NCBI GenBank assembly: GCA_028824015.1 | Contig: JAPPFC010000017.1 | Span: 62,001 to 126,000, forward strand | Length of the DNA stretch: 64,000 bases | DNA from: a bacterium | Lineage (GTDB): Bacteria; Actinomycetota; Acidimicrobiia; Spongiisociales; ZC4RG35 | Direction of reading: 5' to 3' | Part shown: positions 34,629 through 43,020 of the stretch, in pieces | Layout: every line of letters starts with the position of its first letter | Numbering within the stretch: position 1 is the stretch's first letter | The notes under the pieces: generated by a model | Database searches by the model: none | What the model saw: only the letters and a program-made list of their open reading frames with translations | What the model was told of the DNA's origin: nothing | Program-made: the position numbers and the translations under genes

Positions 34629-35036
34629 TCATGTCCATACAGTGACGATCACCCCCATGATCACATGACCGATGACGCCGATCCCTCCATTGGTTATCAC
34701 CAGGTCGATCGAGCGACTCTCGTAGGTGGCATTGACCCATGCCTGAGCGCCGACGAACGCCACCCCGGTGACCAGGCCCAGCACCAGGCCGTCGCCGAAG
34801 GATGACGCGCCGATGCCCTGGGCGATCATCGCCAAGGCCGTGCCCATCAGGAAATAGGCGATAAACGTCCCTACGAAGATCCATGGACTGGGAGAACCCT
34901 GGGAAGGGTCCACGCCGACGGCCTTCATCCACCGGGTACCCATGACCTTGGGTTGGTACCAAACGGCGGCCACCGCGAAATACGCCAATGCGGCCACCAG
35001 AACCGCCAGCCAGTTCAGATCACTCACCGAAAGCAT
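34629..35036 (-). CDS. DUF1761 membrane protein
   Basis: 135-residue protein with four hydrophobic helices. It begins LNWLAVLVAALAYFAVAAVWYQPKVMGTRWMKAVG, the DUF1761 signature (small residue-rich TM1, then WY-x-P). Function unknown. Convergent with selB (about 80-base gap); its own promoter lies in 35037-35220, where no structured element was recognised. Confidence 0.78.
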   Translation of the reverse strand: MLSVSDLNWLAVLVAALAYFAVAAVWYQPKVMGTRWMKAVGVDPSQGSPSPWIFVGTFIAYFLMGTALAMIAQGIGASSFGDGLVLGLVTGVAFVGAQAWVNATYESRSIDLVITNGGIGVIGHVIMGVIVTVWT

Positions 35037-35220
35037 GAATCACCTCTCTCATTGAAAAGCGGGAAGGCCGAGACTACCGGCCGCCGGCCCGCCAGAGGCC
35101 ATAGCCCCCAATCCCTCGGCATCAACCCACTGGTTCTTCCCCTTGACCCGCCTCACTCTTCATCCCCCACTGTTTCCTGGGTTCCCCTTCCGTCGCCCTC
35201 CGTCGGTGCGCGGTGGGCGG

Positions 35221-35478
35221 CTAGCTGGCGATCCGGGCCAGGATCAGGTTCCGCTCCGACTCGTTGAGCCCTCCCCAGATGCCGTAGGGCTCCTTGAGGG
35301 ACAGGGCGTATTGACGGCAGGGCACTATGACTCTGCACCGTCCGCAAATGGCTTTGGCGCGGCTCTCGCGCCGCTCCTTTTTGTCCTTCTTCTCCGAAGT
35401 GCTGGGTGGAAAGAAAAGGCTTGATCTGACTCCCTTGCACAAGGCCTGCCCTTGCCAGTTGGTGCCCATGCCGGCCAT
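35221..35478 (-). CDS. WhiB-family transcriptional regulator
   Basis: 85-residue iron-sulfur regulator restricted to actinomycetes and their phages. Four cysteines bind a 4Fe-4S cluster: C14 in ALCKG, then AICGRCRVIVPC (CxxC-x5-C). The turn GIWGG is present, followed by a basic-poor C-terminus. It resembles the WhiB2/WhmD or WblA-like small forms, but subgroup assignment is uncertain. It would sense redox state or NO and act with a sigma factor. An AT-rich stretch upstream (35500-35550) is likely its promoter. Confidence 0.9.
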   Translation of the reverse strand: MAGMGTNWQGQALCKGVRSSLFFPPSTSEKKDKKERRESRAKAICGRCRVIVPCRQYALSLKEPYGIWGGLNESERNLILARIAS

Positions 35479-35551
35479 GTGAAACCTCCATACCGCTTCC
35501 GCTCAAAATGTAGAACATAGATCCGGCATCCGCCGATGTCAAGAAATTTCT

Positions 35552-36880
35552 CTAAGAAACCTCCGCCGGTCCCACCTCCAGCATGTCTCCCTCAACGCCC
35601 ACCACCTTGATCGGATCCCCCGCTTCGACTGCCGCTGCCCGGTGAGATGTGGCTTTCCATCTCCCTCCCTCGACCTCCACCACCCCGTCGGGACCGAGGT
35701 CGGTGACCGCGCTGCCCAGCTTCCCGACCATCCCCTCTCTTCCCAGTCCCGGAGCGCTGAACCGTACCCGGGCCACAGTCGGCATGGCCAGGAGGAAGAA
35801 GAAAGCCACGCCCGCCACGGTAAGTGCCCATCCGGCCCACCCCAGGGTGATCTGGGGGGCGCCGTCGAAGAGAAAGATGCCTGAGACCGCAACCGCTCCC
35901 ATGCCGGCGGTCGACAGGAGCAGCACTCCTCCCCGTTGATATGAGAAGGAAAGCACCCCTATTCCCCCCAGCATCAGCGCAAACGCCCACCAGCGGAGCG
36001 GAAGGGTGGCCGGTCCATAGGCTCCCAATGCCAGGGAGATGGCTGCCACCGCAGCCGCCACTCCCGGGCCTACCGCGAAGAACTCGAAGACCGCAACCGT
36101 CAGACCGGCCATCAGGAAGAAGAAGGCCACCTCGGGTCGGGTGGACAATCCAACCAGTTGTGTCCAGAGTCCGGGGCGGCGGAGCACGGTCTCCAGAATG
36201 GTGACGCCCTCGGCGCCGTCCTCGGCCGTGAAGGGGCGGGTGGTGGAGAGGGTCATAGCCTCACCCCCGAGTTGCAGGGTGGTCCCATCCAGGAGTTGCA
36301 GGAGTTGGCGCGGCGACGCGGTCTGGGAGGAGGACAGGTCGATCAGCCCGGGGACGGGACCATCGACCTCCATGGCCCCGGAGCCACCGGTGTAAGCCCC
36401 TTCCAGCGGCGGGGACCCGGCCGCCTCGCCCACCACGGTCGGCTGCCAATGGCCGATCTCCACTCCGGGGGCGGCGGCTCGGATGGGGGCGAGAGAAACC
36501 AATTGGGCGGCCCCTCCGTAGGCCACCGCCGGAGCGGGCCCCACCCACACCCCCAATGGCAGAGGCGGGTTGCGGACTACTTCCCCAAGCTGTGCGAAGA
36601 GCTCGGCGTCGGCCACGACTCCCGGAGAGTCGATCATCAGGATCACAAGCTCCACCCTCCCCTGCCCGATGTTGTCCGGTCGCCGGGACCGGGCGGCGTC
36701 GTCGATGGTGTCGAGGATGAAGTGAGCGGTGGCGTTGTGGATGGCGCCCTCCACGGCCACCAGTTCGATGGTGGTGGGTTGAGTCTTGGCGGCTGCGAAG
36801 TAGGCGGGAATAAGGAGAGCCCAGAGCGCCGCTATGCCGGCCAGAATCCGGGCGGCCCGCGCAGGGATTCTTTGGATCAC
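35552..36880 (-). CDS. NfeD-like membrane protein with degenerate ClpP-type protease domain
   Basis: 442-residue NfeD1-type protein: N-terminal signal/helix, extracytoplasmic ClpP-like domain (about 35-235), four to five transmembrane helices (about 245-375), and a C-terminal OB-fold NfeD domain (GMVGKLGSAVTDLGPDGVVEVEGGRWKA). In active members the nucleophile sits in AASAG; the aligned part here reads VAYGGAA, so the serine appears to be missing and the domain may be non-catalytic. Such proteins work with flotillin-like partners in membrane quality control, but none is adjacent. GTG start at 36880. Confidence 0.75.
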   Translation of the reverse strand: MIQRIPARAARILAGIAALWALLIPAYFAAAKTQPTTIELVAVEGAIHNATAHFILDTIDDAARSRRPDNIGQGRVELVILMIDSPGVVADAELFAQLGEVVRNPPLPLGVWVGPAPAVAYGGAAQLVSLAPIRAAAPGVEIGHWQPTVVGEAAGSPPLEGAYTGGSGAMEVDGPVPGLIDLSSSQTASPRQLLQLLDGTTLQLGGEAMTLSTTRPFTAEDGAEGVTILETVLRRPGLWTQLVGLSTRPEVAFFFLMAGLTVAVFEFFAVGPGVAAAVAAISLALGAYGPATLPLRWWAFALMLGGIGVLSFSYQRGGVLLLSTAGMGAVAVSGIFLFDGAPQITLGWAGWALTVAGVAFFFLLAMPTVARVRFSAPGLGREGMVGKLGSAVTDLGPDGVVEVEGGRWKATSHRAAAVEAGDPIKVVGVEGDMLEVGPAEVS

Positions 36881-36952
36881 GGCAGGGATCCAGCCGCCGG
36901 CCCGATTACCAGGAGACGTTCGTCGCTCGGAACGGGTACTCTCTTATCGCAA

Positions 36953-37357
36953 ATGACCAGCATCTTTGTAGTTGCCGAGGCCCCCTGGGTTCGCAACGAC
37001 GTATTGTCGGCCACCGATGATACCCGTTATGAGATAACCGTGATCGAGGACCCCCGTCAGGCGGTCGAGCAGATAGCCGCGGGGAGGCCCGGATCGGTGG
37101 CGGTGGTGGACATGCAGGTGGGAAGCATGGGTGGTATGGCTATCTGCCGGGCGATCCGGGAAGCCAGAAGCGCGCTTTCCGCTTCACCTCTTCCGGTCAT
37201 CCTGCTGCTGGATCGCCAGGCCGATGCCTTCCTGGCCCGCCGGGCGGGAGCGGCGGGATGGGTCTTGAAGCCCTTCGGGTCCCACCAACTTCGCTCGACG
37301 CTCGACGAAGTGGCCGGGATGATCCATTCCGGGATGGAGTCAGAACCGGCGTCGTGA
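36953..37357 (+). CDS. Response-regulator receiver-domain protein (single domain)
   Basis: 134-residue protein that is essentially one CheY-like receiver domain. The likely phospho-acceptor Asp lies in VAVVDMQVG, and the conserved lysine in LKPFGSHQLRSTLDEV. The N-terminal acidic pair is weak (VVAEAPWVRNDVL), so phosphorylation may be inefficient. No output domain and no adjacent kinase. The stop overlaps the GTG of the CNNM/CorC gene (GTGA), implying co-translation. Confidence 0.7.
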   Translation: MTSIFVVAEAPWVRNDVLSATDDTRYEITVIEDPRQAVEQIAAGRPGSVAVVDMQVGSMGGMAICRAIREARSALSASPLPVILLLDRQADAFLARRAGAAGWVLKPFGSHQLRSTLDEVAGMIHSGMESEPAS

Positions 37358-38664
37358 CCTCGTTCCAAATCGCCGCGGCGATGGGGATTGCCCTGTGCAT
37401 CGTGGCATCAGGATTCTTTTCGGGTTCCGAGACGGCCCTCTTGGCCCTTCCCCGCGAACGCGGCCCGCAGTTGGCGCGGGAAGGGAGGAGTGGAGAGAAG
37501 GTGGTCCTCCTGGTCCAAGACTTGGAGCGAACCCTCGCCATGTTGTTGGTGGCCAACAACTTTGTGAACATCCTGGCGGCTTCGTTGGCCACCATCCTGG
37601 CGGTTGACTTCCTCACCGCGCTGGACAGTCGCCGGCTGGGAGAGGTTTGGGGACCCTGGTTGGCCACCGGGGTGCTGACTGCCGTCATTCTTGTGGTAGG
37701 CGAGATCACTCCCAAGACCATCGCTGCCCGGCACCCGGAGAAGTATGCCTGGAGGGTGGCCCCCATATTGTGGGTGGTCTCTCGCGGGCTCGGCCCGATC
37801 GCCAGGGTCTTCTCGGCGGTCAGCAGGGGTCTGCTGCGACTTCTGGGAGTGCGTTCCGACCGGGTCAGCCCTGCCACCGAGGAGGACATCCGGGCACTGG
37901 CAGTGCTCAGCGCCGAGGCGGGCGAGATCGATGTCGCCGAGCGGGAGATCATCGAGAAACTCTTCGAGTTGGCGGACCGCCCGGTGCGGGAGGTCATGAC
38001 CCCCCGGTTGGAGGTGATCTCCCTGGAGGCCCCGGTCGACTTCCAGCAGATCCGCAGAGTGGTGGCCCGGACCGGCCACTCCCGCTATCCGGTGGTGGAG
38101 GCGGGGGGCGACCTCGACGCTTTGGTGGGGATTCTCTACGTGAAGGACTGGCTGCGATACCAGGATCCCACCACTGATGAGATCGTCGCTCCCGGAAAGC
38201 CGATCCGCAATCCGCTGGTGGTTCCGGAGAGCTATCCGATCCTCTCGACCGTGATGGTCATGCGGAGGAACCGGATCAGCCTGGCGGTGGTGATCGACGA
38301 GCACGGCGGCGTCGAAGGGGTGGTGACGGCCAAGGACCTGGTCTCCGAACTGGTGGGAGGCATCCAGGACGAGCACGATCCCGCCGCGCCGTTGGCTTTC
38401 ACCACCGGTCCCGGTCGATGGGTGGTCGAGGGTCGGCTGCCGATTGAGGACCTTGCCGAGATGATCCACCGGCCGCTTCCCTCCGGTCCCTACGACACGG
38501 TGGCCGGGCTGTACCTCTATCTGGCAGGCAGAATCCCCCGTCCCGACGACACGGCTACCGTCGACGGGGTCAGCTTTCGGGTGCTCGGTATGGATCGCCT
38601 CCGCATCTCGCGCTTGGCGGTGTGGATAGAAACCCCCTTGGATGATCACCAGCCCCCTTCTTGA
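37354..38664 (+). CDS. CNNM/CorC-type membrane protein (DUF21, CBS pair, CorC_HlyC domain)
   Basis: 436-residue membrane protein of the HlyC/CorC (CNNM) family linked to Mg2+/Co2+ efflux. The DUF21 domain spans about residues 8-190 (SGFFSGSETALLALPR, LLVANNFVNILAASLATILA, VGEITPKTIAARHPE). Two CBS domains follow (VMTPRLEVISLEAP; ILSTVMVMRRNRISLAVVIDEHGGVEGVVTAKDL), then the C-terminal CorC_HlyC domain (GRWVVEGRLPIEDL, YDTVAGLYLYLAGRIP). GTG start overlaps the receiver gene stop. Ion specificity is not determined by sequence alone. Confidence 0.87.
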   Translation: MTSFQIAAAMGIALCIVASGFFSGSETALLALPRERGPQLAREGRSGEKVVLLVQDLERTLAMLLVANNFVNILAASLATILAVDFLTALDSRRLGEVWGPWLATGVLTAVILVVGEITPKTIAARHPEKYAWRVAPILWVVSRGLGPIARVFSAVSRGLLRLLGVRSDRVSPATEEDIRALAVLSAEAGEIDVAEREIIEKLFELADRPVREVMTPRLEVISLEAPVDFQQIRRVVARTGHSRYPVVEAGGDLDALVGILYVKDWLRYQDPTTDEIVAPGKPIRNPLVVPESYPILSTVMVMRRNRISLAVVIDEHGGVEGVVTAKDLVSELVGGIQDEHDPAAPLAFTTGPGRWVVEGRLPIEDLAEMIHRPLPSGPYDTVAGLYLYLAGRIPRPDDTATVDGVSFRVLGMDRLRISRLAVWIETPLDDHQPPS

Positions 38665-38738
38665 CAGACGGCCGACGTCCTTCTCCAAGGCGACGAAGAG
38701 CGTTCATCAGTCGTCTCTCATTCAGGGAGGGCTGTGAT

Positions 38739-38815
38739 TGGTCGGGACGGCCGGATTTGAACCGGCGACCTCAGCGTCCCGAACGCTGCGCGCTGCCAAA
38801 CTGCGCCACGTCCCG
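38739..38815 (-). tRNA. tRNA-Pro (CGG)
   Basis: Minus strand. Acceptor stem CGGGACG pairs with CGTCCCG, D arm GCGC/GCGC, anticodon stem CAGCG/CGCTG with loop TTCGGGA giving anticodon CGG, T arm GCCGG-TTCAAAT-CCGGC, discriminator A and encoded CCA. Its promoter must lie in 38816-39017. Confidence 0.92.
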
Positions 38816-39017
38816 CCAAGGCCCCATCTTATCGACTTGTGGGAAGCCGCGTTCAGGAGTTGCCCCACCTCTATATCATCGGTGCGGGCGTACCTCCCCG
38901 AACGGGATTGGTTCCCGGGGACGGAGACAGGAGCAGCATGGACAACCGTTGTCCCTCACATCAGGGTGAGAAGGCCGGCCTGCGGGCCCGGGGGTGGCTG
39001 CTAGGGACAGCCCGGAA
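38816..39017. other. Intergenic region with small hairpins upstream of the threonine-synthase-like gene
   Basis: 202 bases between the tRNA-Pro gene (minus strand) and the PLP enzyme gene. On the plus strand two short perfect hairpins lie near 38940-38975 (GGACAA-CCG-TTGTCC, then CTCAC-N-GTGAG). They may form a leader for the PLP gene, but I recognise no riboswitch class. The minus-strand tRNA promoter is expected near 38830-38880. Confidence 0.35.
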
Positions 39018-40292
39018 ATGAGGCCGATTCCTTCCGTCCTGGGTCTCAGGTGTCTCCTGTGCGGACGACATTTCGAGACCGACGAGGTCGACTATGTCTG
39101 CCCCGACCACTATGGGGCGGCGACGTTATCCGTTGTGTACGACTACCAGTACGTGGCCGGTTCGACCAGCCCCGACCGGCTGGCCTCCGACCCGGATCGT
39201 TCGATCTGGCGTTACCGTCCCCTCCTGCCCGTCCACCCCGACGCCGATCCCCCTCCGCTCCAGGTCGGGGGCACTCCGCTGTTGCCGGCCAAGGTGCTGG
39301 AAGAAGAGATGGGAGTCAGGCTTTGGGTGAAGGACGAGGGACGCCAGCCCACGGCTTCGCTGAAGGATCGGGCCTCGGCCCTGGCGGTCCTCAAAGCCAG
39401 GGAGCGAGGGGCGGGAATTATCACGGCGGCCAGCACCGGCAACGCCGGAGCGGCCCTCGCGGCTCTGTGCGCGGCGGCCGGGATTCCCAGTGTGATATTC
39501 GTCCCGGCTACCGCTCCCCAACCGAAGGTGGCGCAACTCCTCTCCTTCGGGGCGACCGTGCTCCTGGTGCGAGGCTCCTATCACCAGGCCTTCGACTTGT
39601 GCCTGTGGGCCTCCGGCGAGTTCGGCTGGTACAACCGCAACACCGGCTACAACCCCTACATGACCGAGGGAAAGAAGACCGTCTCCTACGAGATATGGGA
39701 GCAGCTGGGGTATCGGGTCCCCGATGTGGTGGTGGTGAGCGTGGGAGACGGGTGCATCATCGGAGGGGTCCACAAGGGTTTCGAGGACCTGCGGCAACTC
39801 GGTTGGACAGATCGTGTGCCCCGGCTGATCGGGGCGCAAGCGGCGGGGAGCGCCTACCTCGCTCAAGCGTGGAGACGCCGAGAGGACCTGACCACCAAGC
39901 CGCCCATTCGGGCGGAGACGGTGGCGGACAGCATCTCCGCCGACCTTCCCAGGGACAGGTTCAAGGCGATGGCGGCTGTCACCGAGACCGGGGGCGCCTT
40001 CGTGGAAGTCTCCGACGCACAGATACTCAACGCCATCGTCACCCTGGGACAGCGATTGGGAGTGTTCGCCGAGCCCGCGGCGGCCGCTTCCCTGGCAGGC
40101 TTGATCGAGGCTCGTAGGCAGGGGTTGGTGGAGAGGGGAGAACGCGTGGTGGTGATCAGCACCGGAAACGGCCTCAAGGACATCGACGCGGCGATGCGGG
40201 CGGTGGACGAGAGCGGAGAGGGCCCGCTCTCGGTCGATCCCGAAATAGAGGCTCTGGCTGAGGGGCTGGCCGGCCGGTTCCTCGGCCCTTGA
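39018..40292 (+). CDS. Threonine-synthase-like PLP enzyme with N-terminal zinc ribbon
   Basis: 424-residue fold-type-II PLP enzyme. The N-terminus carries two Cys pairs typical of ThrC-like proteins (LRCLLCGRHF and YVCPDH). The PLP lysine is in TASLKDRASALAV, and the phosphate loop in STGNAGAALAALCA. SVGDGCIIGGVHKGFEDL and STGNGLKDIDAA near the end fit the threonine-synthase/diaminopropionate-lyase-like group. It could be a true threonine synthase, but the neighbours (deaminases, molybdenum hydroxylase) suggest a catabolic ammonia-lyase role. First gene of the plus-strand 39-46.7 kb group. Confidence 0.78.
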   Translation: MRPIPSVLGLRCLLCGRHFETDEVDYVCPDHYGAATLSVVYDYQYVAGSTSPDRLASDPDRSIWRYRPLLPVHPDADPPPLQVGGTPLLPAKVLEEEMGVRLWVKDEGRQPTASLKDRASALAVLKARERGAGIITAASTGNAGAALAALCAAAGIPSVIFVPATAPQPKVAQLLSFGATVLLVRGSYHQAFDLCLWASGEFGWYNRNTGYNPYMTEGKKTVSYEIWEQLGYRVPDVVVVSVGDGCIIGGVHKGFEDLRQLGWTDRVPRLIGAQAAGSAYLAQAWRRREDLTTKPPIRAETVADSISADLPRDRFKAMAAVTETGGAFVEVSDAQILNAIVTLGQRLGVFAEPAAAASLAGLIEARRQGLVERGERVVVISTGNGLKDIDAAMRAVDESGEGPLSVDPEIEALAEGLAGRFLGP

Positions 40293-40370
40293 GTAGGGAG
40301 AAGGAGGGATCGGTTTTGCTACCAGGGGGGTAAGCTTGCCGGAAAGCTGTACAAAAGGTAAAGAAGTGCC

Positions 40371-41834
40371 ATGATTGATTTGACGGTCGTTCCCGAGGTG
40401 AGGGAGAGGGCGGCCCGACGGGCGGCGGAGTTGAGCTTGGTCATCCCGACCTTCGCCCAGATGCGGTCCCCCGAATTGGTTCCCGACTCCATAAAGGATC
40501 AACTCAGCGGGACAGGTCTATGGGATCTGCATCCGGCCAATCTCTTCAGGGTTACGTGGAGGAACCAGCCGGTCTCCCGTGGAGGCGGTTTCGGGGCCTT
40601 GAATTACCTGGAATTTCCCCCGGAGTTGACCGGTGTCCCGGCGCGGGTTGCGGCTCTGGTGGGCAAGTGGTTCCCCACCGGGGCGCACAAGGTCGGCGCC
40701 GCTTTCGGTTGCCTGGCCCCCCGGCTGGTCACCGGTCAGTTCGACCCCACACGGCAACTGGCTGCCTGGCCGTCCACCGGGAATTACTGCCGTGGAGGGG
40801 CATATGACTCCCGCATCCTGTCCTGTCGTTCCATCGCCATCCTCCCCGAAGGGATGAGTCGGGAGCGATTCGAATGGCTGGACACCGTTGCCGACGAGGT
40901 GATAGCCACCCCTGGCTCGGAGAGCAACGTCAAAGAGATCTTCGACAAGTGCTGGGAACTGAGACGCTCCGGGCGGGACATAGTCATCTTCAACCAGTTC
41001 GACGAGTTCGGCAACTACCTGTGGCACTACTCCGTCACCGGTCCGGCTTTCGCCGATCTGGCTGCAGAACTGATGGGCCCCGGGGACCGCCTGGCCGGGG
41101 TGGCGCTCACCACGGGTTCGTCGGGCACATTGGCCTCGGGCGACTACCTGAAAGAGATGCATCCCCACAGCCGGATCGCCGCCGCCGAGGCGCTCCAGTG
41201 CCCCACCATGCTCCGCGGGGGGTTCGGCGAACACCGCATCGAGGGAATCGGCGACAAGCACATTCCCTGGATCCACAACGTCCGGAACACCGATATGGTG
41301 ATCGCAGTCGACGATGCCGCCCCCCTGGGCTTGATCCGGCTCTTCAATGAACCAGCCGGACAGGACTACCTGGCTCGCCAGGGGGTTTCCTCCGGCGTGA
41401 TAGAGAACCTCGACCTGCTGGGCATCTCGGGGGCTGCCAATCTGCTGTCGGCGATCAAGATGGCCAAGTGGTACGAGTTGGGGCCGGGCGACCTGGTGCT
41501 CACCATCCTCACCGACTCCATGGATCTCTACCGGAGCCGCCTGGTCGAGCTCACCGCCGCCCACGGGGAACTGACCAAGGCCGACGCGGCCGGGATCTAT
41601 CACCGATACCTCATGGGCGCCTCCACCGACCACATGGCCGAGTTGAGCTACCCCGAGCGCCGGCGCATTCACAGCCTCAAATACTTCACCTGGGTGGAAC
41701 AGCAGGGTAAGTCCGCCTCCGAGTTGGAAGACCAGTGGTATGACCCCGGATACTGGGAGAACATCCGTCGGGCCGGAGACGAGATCGATCCTCTAATCGA
41801 CGAATTCAACCAACTGGCATCACAAGGAGTTTGA
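40371..41834 (+). CDS. PLP-dependent enzyme of the tryptophan-synthase-beta superfamily
   Basis: 487-residue fold-type-II PLP protein. The PLP lysine is in FPTGAHKVGAAFGC, the substrate/phosphate region in WPSTGNYCRGGAYDSRIL, and a glycine-rich loop in LTTGSSGTLASGDYLKE. It is longer than ordinary cysteine synthases or threonine deaminases, with a C-terminal helical extension. Similar proteins are usually annotated only as PLP-dependent protein beta subunit. It ends 2 bases before the deaminase gene, whose ribosome site lies inside its last codons, so the genes are co-transcribed. Reaction unknown; beta-elimination or replacement on an amino acid is plausible. Confidence 0.72.
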   Translation: MIDLTVVPEVRERAARRAAELSLVIPTFAQMRSPELVPDSIKDQLSGTGLWDLHPANLFRVTWRNQPVSRGGGFGALNYLEFPPELTGVPARVAALVGKWFPTGAHKVGAAFGCLAPRLVTGQFDPTRQLAAWPSTGNYCRGGAYDSRILSCRSIAILPEGMSRERFEWLDTVADEVIATPGSESNVKEIFDKCWELRRSGRDIVIFNQFDEFGNYLWHYSVTGPAFADLAAELMGPGDRLAGVALTTGSSGTLASGDYLKEMHPHSRIAAAEALQCPTMLRGGFGEHRIEGIGDKHIPWIHNVRNTDMVIAVDDAAPLGLIRLFNEPAGQDYLARQGVSSGVIENLDLLGISGAANLLSAIKMAKWYELGPGDLVLTILTDSMDLYRSRLVELTAAHGELTKADAAGIYHRYLMGASTDHMAELSYPERRRIHSLKYFTWVEQQGKSASELEDQWYDPGYWENIRRAGDEIDPLIDEFNQLASQGV

Positions 41835-41836
41835 AG

Positions 41837-42406
41837 ATGGCCAAACCGTTGCCCCTCACGATGCGATGGGATCTGCCCGAGTGGGCGCATGGTCTTGTGG
41901 ATCCCGAACAACGCTTTCCGACCGTCGAGGAGCGGATGGCGGTGGCTGTCGAGCTTTCCCGCCGCAACATGGAGGAAGAGACCGGCGACCCGTTCGGAGC
42001 AGCGGTGTTCGACCTCTCCACCTCCCTGCCGCTGGCCGTGGGAGTCAACGTGGTGGTGCCCAGCGCCACCGTGGCTGCGCATGGGGAGGTTGTGGCCCTT
42101 TGCCTGGCCGGAGTAGCGGTGGGCAATTACGACCTGGAGGTGGCTGTTGGCGGCCCCGTCGAGTTGGTCACCAGTTGCGCTCCCTGCATGATGTGCCAGG
42201 GTGCGACGGTCGGCTCGGGCGTTAGCAGCCTGGTGATCGCAGCCCGGGAGAATGACACGCATTCCCTGGGCTTGGGAGGGAGCAGGAGGCCCCCCGAGTG
42301 GGTGGTGAGGTTGCAACAGCAGGGGATCGACGTGACAGAAGACGTCCTGCGGGCCGAGGCGGTGGACGTGCTGAGGGAGTATGCCGCCAGGGGAGGGAGG
42401 AAGTAG
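41837..42406 (+). CDS. Zinc-dependent nucleoside/base deaminase-fold enzyme, copy 1
   Basis: 189-residue member of the cytidine-deaminase superfamily (CMP/dCMP-type zinc domain, guanine/cytosine-deaminase-like). Zinc motif 1 is AAHGEVVAL (HGE rather than the usual HAE); motif 2 is TSCAPCMMC (PCxxC). GDPFGAAVFDLSTSLPLAVGVN matches the nucleoside-deaminase fold. ATG at 41837 has AAGGAG 7 bases upstream; an in-frame TTG two codons earlier is less likely. Followed by a clear paralogue. Substrate not readable; the partner xanthine-dehydrogenase-type enzyme suggests a purine-like or pyrimidine-like base. Confidence 0.83.
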   Translation: MAKPLPLTMRWDLPEWAHGLVDPEQRFPTVEERMAVAVELSRRNMEEETGDPFGAAVFDLSTSLPLAVGVNVVVPSATVAAHGEVVALCLAGVAVGNYDLEVAVGGPVELVTSCAPCMMCQGATVGSGVSSLVIAARENDTHSLGLGGSRRPPEWVVRLQQQGIDVTEDVLRAEAVDVLREYAARGGRK

Positions 42407-42414
42407 GTTCAAAC

Positions 42415-43020
42415 GTGGCCTCTCACCTCCCCGTAAGCGTGCGTTGGGAACTGCCCTCGTGGGCGCAGGATCTACTGCAGCCCGACCAACGATTCCCAAC
42501 CACCTCGGAGCGGATGGAGTTGGCTGTCGAGCTTTCCCGTCGCAACGTGGCGGAGGGGACGGGGGGTCCGTTCGGAGCGGCGGTTTTCGATCTCTCCACC
42601 TCTCGTCCCCTGGCGTTGGGAGTCAACCTGGTCATGCCCACCTCTTCGGCAGCCGCCCATGCGGAGGTGGTTGCCATCTGTCTGGCCGGACAGGCGGTGG
42701 GAAACTACGACCTCGGGCTCGGCAGCGGAGGTCCCACCGAGTTGGTGACCAGTTGCTCTCCCTGCGCGATGTGCCTGGGCGCGGTGCCTTGGTCGGGAGT
42801 CTCCAGCCTGGTGATCGCCGCCCGGGAGGAAGACGCCCGGTCGGTCGGGTTCGACGAGGGCAACCGGCCCTCTGACTGGGTTGACGGGTTGAGGCGGCGG
42901 GGGATCGAGGTCACCGAGGACGTGCTGCGGGCCGAGGCGGTGGAGGTGCTGCGGGAATACGTGAGTGAGGGAGGGGTTGTCTATAACAGCTCCAAAACGG
43001 AGGACGAGCCGCTTGCATGA
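42415..43020 (+). CDS. Zinc-dependent nucleoside/base deaminase-fold enzyme, copy 2
   Basis: 201-residue paralogue of the preceding gene with the same layout (RFPTTSERMELAVELSRRN, GGPFGAAVFDLSTSRPLALGVN). It has the canonical zinc motif AAHAEVVAI and PCxxC in TSCSPCAMC. Copies differ in HAE versus HGE and in the segment after PCxxC, which forms part of the pocket, so they may act on different substrates or as a heteromer (inference). GTG at 42415 is preceded by a GGAGG-rich stretch. The last 8 bases overlap the TTG start of the next gene. Confidence 0.83.
   Translation: MASHLPVSVRWELPSWAQDLLQPDQRFPTTSERMELAVELSRRNVAEGTGGPFGAAVFDLSTSRPLALGVNLVMPTSSAAAHAEVVAICLAGQAVGNYDLGLGSGGPTELVTSCSPCAMCLGAVPWSGVSSLVIAAREEDARSVGFDEGNRPSDWVDGLRRRGIEVTEDVLRAEAVEVLREYVSEGGVVYNSSKTEDEPLA

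Noticed and set aside
38738..39004. An open frame reading FEPATSASRTLRA over the tRNA-Pro gene
   Set aside because: This is the well-known spurious translation across a tRNA; the cloverleaf on the minus strand explains it.
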